Assembly: GCF_023065955.2 (NCBI RefSeq)
Contig: NW_026622986.1
Location: 15,029,848 to 15,093,847 of the forward strand
Direction: 5' to 3'
Source of the DNA: Ursus arctos
Lineage: Eukaryota; Chordata; Mammalia; Carnivora; Ursidae
DNA length: 64,000 nucleotides
Shown: positions 60,781 to 64,000 of the stretch, piece after piece
Layout of the letters: every line of letters starts with the position of its first letter
How positions within the stretch are numbered: the first letter of the stretch is position 1
Position numbers and translations under genes: made by a program
Notes under the pieces: model-generated
The model's input: the letters and a program-made list of their open reading frames with translations, nothing else
What the model was told of the DNA's origin: nothing
The model's database searches: none

Positions 60781-60894
60781 GCAAGCAAAGAAATTTGCCC
60801 CCCCCCCCCCGGTTCCTACTTCATGGGATTCGATAAGAGAGTAAAAGGGCTTTGAGAGTCAAATATAAATCACTGCATCATCCCCTCCAGTTCA

Positions 60895-61640
60895 GTAATT
60901 TAGTCCACATGTATTTGTTGAGCATCTACTAGGTACGGGTACCATTATCAGGAGCTTGTAAAACAGCAGTGAACAAAGTAAGGCACGTATCCTTATGGAC
61001 CTTCTATGCTAGGGGGGGAGAGACAAGACTACGTCCGTTAACAGATGATCGCGTACTATGTCTGGCGGTAATTAATCCACTGTAGAGAAACAAGGTGGGT
61101 AAGGGTACACTGAAAAGGAAAGGAAAAGCTATTTCAGAATGGGTGGTCAGAGGAAGCCCACTTCATATAAGATGACACGTGAGTCATGATCTTGAATAAA
61201 GGAGAAGCCATCCTTTATTCTAGGAGATGTCTAGGAGAATGTTTCAGGCAAAGGGGACAGAAAGTATAAAAGGCTTTGGGCAGCAGGAGGCCTGGATGTT
61301 AAGGAACTATCAAAATGCCAACAGCTAGAGCAGGGGGGTGAGGGAGGGGTGGCAGGAGGTGAGGCCAGCTGGTGGGTGGGCTCATACCCGCCAGATGGTG
61401 GATGGCCTTGTACTTTAAATGAAATGATGGGTCATGGAGCACAGGGAACAGAAGGGTGCTGTGATGTGACTCAGGGGTTGGAATCCCCACTCAGGCTGCT
61501 CTGTGGAGACTGTCGGGGCCTGGAGGGGTAGCAGGGAAACCAGGAGGAAGCTACTGCAATAGTCTGAAGCAAGACGTGGTGGTGGATTAGGAACAGAAGA
61601 GGTAAGAAGTGGCCGAGGTCTGGATACATTTGGAAAGTGG
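60895..61640 (+). mobile_element. Long old interspersed repeat
   Basis: TTTGTTGAGCATCTACTAGG, AAACAGCAGTGAACAAAGTA, AATGGGTGGTCAGAGGAAGC, TGTTTCAGGCAAAGGGGAC, CTACTGCAATAGTCTGAAG. Same unassigned family as 56735. Confidence 0.6.
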
Positions 61641-61689
61641 GCCAACAGTTCATGATTTATCTTTCCCGCAGTGGCTTTATGACACCATT

Positions 61690-61920
61690 CCCAACTACTG
61701 TAGTACTTACGACAGTACGGGTATAATACTGAGCAATTAACATATATTAGCTACTTTAATTCTTACAACAACACTATGAAGTAGGTTCTACTTTTATATC
61801 CATTTATAGATAAGGACACTGTGGCAAAGGGCAGTTAGGAACACGACCCACATCACACAGTGGTAGGTGGCAGAGCTGCTGTATGATTCTGGGCAGCCTG
61901 GCTTCGGAGGTGACCCTTGA
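61690..61920 (-). mobile_element. MIR SINE
   Basis: CTATGAAGTAGGTTCTACTT, CCATTTATAGATAAGGACAC, ATCACACAGTGGTAGGTGGC. Confidence 0.88.
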
Positions 61921-62489
61921 ACTGTGTGTCATATGACTTCTCGAGGTTACCGTATAAGAGAAATAAGACCTATTTTGATCCAGATGAACCTCATCTAATC
62001 AAAAAATAAAAAAACCTAAACAAATATTATGATGGTCATTCATTAAAAGCTTCGGGTCTCAAACGAAAATCTCAGAAATAACCTTTTTATCTTTTGTTAA
62101 GAGCAAGATAAGCCACTTTTCATAGGTCCACTTGGATAAGGTGAAGCGGCCTGGCCACTATTCATAGCCACGAATACATTCGTGGTGAGTGCTGTCGAAG
62201 GCTGCCCTGAAAAACCACTGGACTCCAAGCATTCGGAAAAGCACTGACTCCAAAACGGGGCTGGGCATGAAGAATTCAGATCATTAGGGCCATAACTGCC
62301 TGCCTTCTGACGAGTTCTTTCATTTCTGGTACCTTCCTTTTTGGTTTTTCTTTAGTAAAAGAATAGCTATCTTCACTTTATTAAGAGCCGATGGTCCCCT
62401 ACTTCACCATCACTAAGCATTTCTGGGAGACATTCTGCTTTTCCTAATCATTTCTCAAGTGCTGGATCTTCCTCTCAGGTCTCCTGGGA

Positions 62490-62605
62490 AACGGGTCAGG
62501 ATTTCACGGATGAAGAAATGGAGGCCTAGGAAGGGTAAGAGATTTGCCTAGGGTCTCTTGAGTTATTCCACAGCAGAGCTGGGATGGTAACGCTGAGATG
62601 AGAAT
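62490..62605 (-). mobile_element. MIR SINE fragment
   Basis: ACGGATGAAGAAATGGAGGC, AGATTTGCCTAGGGTCTC, CAGCAGAGCTGGGATGG. Confidence 0.75.
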
Positions 62606-63769
62606 GTTCCCCATGTTTTTACTTTGAGGCTTTGAGCTCAGCCCGTGACAGGTGCTTCTGTTTCATCAGATGATCTATTGTACAAGAGCTGGGCAAACAC
62701 GCTGTGAAGTCTGCACACACAGGGGTGGGCAATCACGCATGTTTTTAGAGTTTCGGGCTACATTTTGCTTAATGCTCTATTTGGGCATACTTCAATACTT
62801 CCTGCCAATGCAGAAATCTGTACACATTAGGGAAAGCTGGATTCTTCAGTAATACACCTGATTATAATTCTAACTTCAGGAGGCAACACATTTCAAATCT
62901 TTTTCTAGAACATCCGCTATAGTCATCCTAAGTACAACAGATGAGGCATAAAATCTTTTATGAGCCAGTAAATAGAAGCTTCTGCAGCACAATGTTTCAA
63001 GTGAAGATAAAAGTACTCCTTCTTTTCAATCCTATAAAATGGAGAGCTTGAGTCATTTATTCCCGGCTAAAAGAAGGAGAAAAAGCCTGAGAGATCAGAG
63101 ACAAATCCTTAGGTTTCTTTTATTCAAACCTGTCAACAAACACGAGCAACAAAGCCCCAACACCTATTAACCAATGTGTCCGTGCCTTCTCCTTGCCCGT
63201 TCTATGAACATGTGTGTGTGAGGATATCAGGACAGACATGGGCTTCAGGATCTTTTTAGCATCCGGAGAAACAGAAACAAGATTTACAGATGGGAAATTA
63301 ACTAACAGTTGGAGAGGCTGGTGTTTTCCTTGATCTTCAAAATGTTACCTCCCTTTTTCCCATCCACACAGGATAAAATGGAAAAAAAAAATTCATCTCT
63401 AAGCTCATTGCTTTCCTAAGAAAACACTAAACTTGAATGTGAACTGCTGCCCTTTATTCTTTCGGGTAACACAACTAGTTGAATGAGCTCCTGTACCACA
63501 CAGCTGCACGATGTCTCTTCAGGGCTGACAAAGGAAAAGGCAAGATATGAAAGCTTTCTGTTTTGCAGTCAATTTTGCCCCCAGGTCGGACAATGAAAGC
63601 AAAGGGTAAGACAAACGCTTTCTGTTTTGCCCACAGTTTGGAGAGGATACATATTTCAGTCCATAGAAGGTAAAAATATTTCACCTTCAAACACGCTGCA
63701 GGCATTCTCTTCACAAAATTAATCGATTACGATATTCATTTTGCATCGCAGGGCATCGTGGAATTCAAA

Positions 63770-63960
63770 GAACACAGGCTTACGGTGTCAGTGAGCGTGG
63801 GTTCCAAGGCTGGCTTTGCCACTTCCTGCCATGACTGTTCAGCCTGTTTCTTCATCAGTGAAAAGGGGATCACACTGCCTTTTTTCAGGATTATGGGAGC
63901 AATTAGTGATATCGGTAGGTTTCTAGACACAGAGCAGGTGTTCCGTAGATGATTTTAGTA
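63770..63960 (+). mobile_element. MIR SINE
   Basis: GCGTGGGTTCCAAGGCTGGC, TTTGCCACTTCCTGCC, CAGCCTGTTTCTTCATCAGT, ATTATGGGAGCAATTAGTG. Confidence 0.8.
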
Positions 63961-64000
63961 TGAATTAAAATAACTTTGGTTGATTTAGATGCCATCCTAC

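Larger units (their letters stand above)
40758..64000 (-). other. KIAA1217: KIAA1217 upstream intron (runs off right edge)
   Basis: The coding exon expected before 40757 (a family segment rich in KREAFLEHL-type sequence) is not visible, so this stretch is read as intron of at least 23 kb. It holds a dense repeat block at 41.3-52.4 kb and old repeats at 56.7-58.3, 60.5-61.9, 62.5 and 63.8 kb. In 40760-41330, 43640-44510, 44750-45270, 47490-47960, 48060-48460, 48700-49500, 52540-53550, 53950-56730, 58310-60520 and 62610-63760 I recognise only unique intronic sequence, AT-rich tracts and microsatellites. Confidence 0.75.

Overview
This is nuclear DNA from a placental mammal of the order Carnivora. 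The main evidence is 18 copies of the carnivore-specific tRNA-derived SINE (SINEC/CAN SINE), most with a readable target-site duplication. The younger copies carry the 'GGCTCCTCCGCTGGGAGCCTG' type of body known from arctoid caniforms (bear/panda and relatives), so a bear-like or other arctoid species is my inference. Mammal-wide fossils (MIR, L2, MaLR/MLT1 LTRs, MER5A) make up most of the other recognisable sequence.

The window lies inside one large gene on the minus strand, KIAA1217 (SKT, sickle tail protein homolog; paralogue of SRCIN1/p140Cap). Three coding exons can be placed to the base from splice sites, frame and protein similarity. In transcript order they are 40757-40559 (199 nt), 36495-36402 (94 nt) and 6816-5984 (833 nt). 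Their phases join exactly (2+195+2, 1+93, 831+2) into one 375-codon stretch of the conserved N-terminal half. The remaining ~98% is intron: more than 23 kb upstream of the first exon, then 4.06 kb, 29.6 kb, and 5.98 kb running off the left edge. I found no bacterial features, CRISPR arrays, tRNA or rRNA genes.

Layout: 1-5983 intron with L2, MIR, MER5A and a SINEC inside a MIR. 5984-6816 is the large proline/serine/tyrosine-rich exon. 6817-36401 is a long intron with five SINECs on + or - strands up to 31.3 kb plus two further + copies near 17 kb, LTR and L1 fragments, several CpG-rich patches (13.3-13.9, 20.4-20.7, 33.5-33.8 kb) and one coding-like exon on the opposite strand (18146-18283). 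36402-40757 holds two exons and the short intron between them; a (TG)18 tract in transcript sense starts 16 nt after the upstream donor. 40758-64000 is intron with a dense repeat block at 41.3-52.4 kb (LTRs, a ~2.3-kb degraded L1 and nine SINECs) and older repeats to the right edge.

The observations most worth checking are the plus-strand exon-like unit at 18146-18283 (strong acceptor, consensus donor, 138 nt, open phase-matched frame, seven CpGs), the UG repeat beside a KIAA1217 donor, and the CpG-rich intronic patch at 33.5 kb. Family names come from my recall of consensus sequences; no database search was run.
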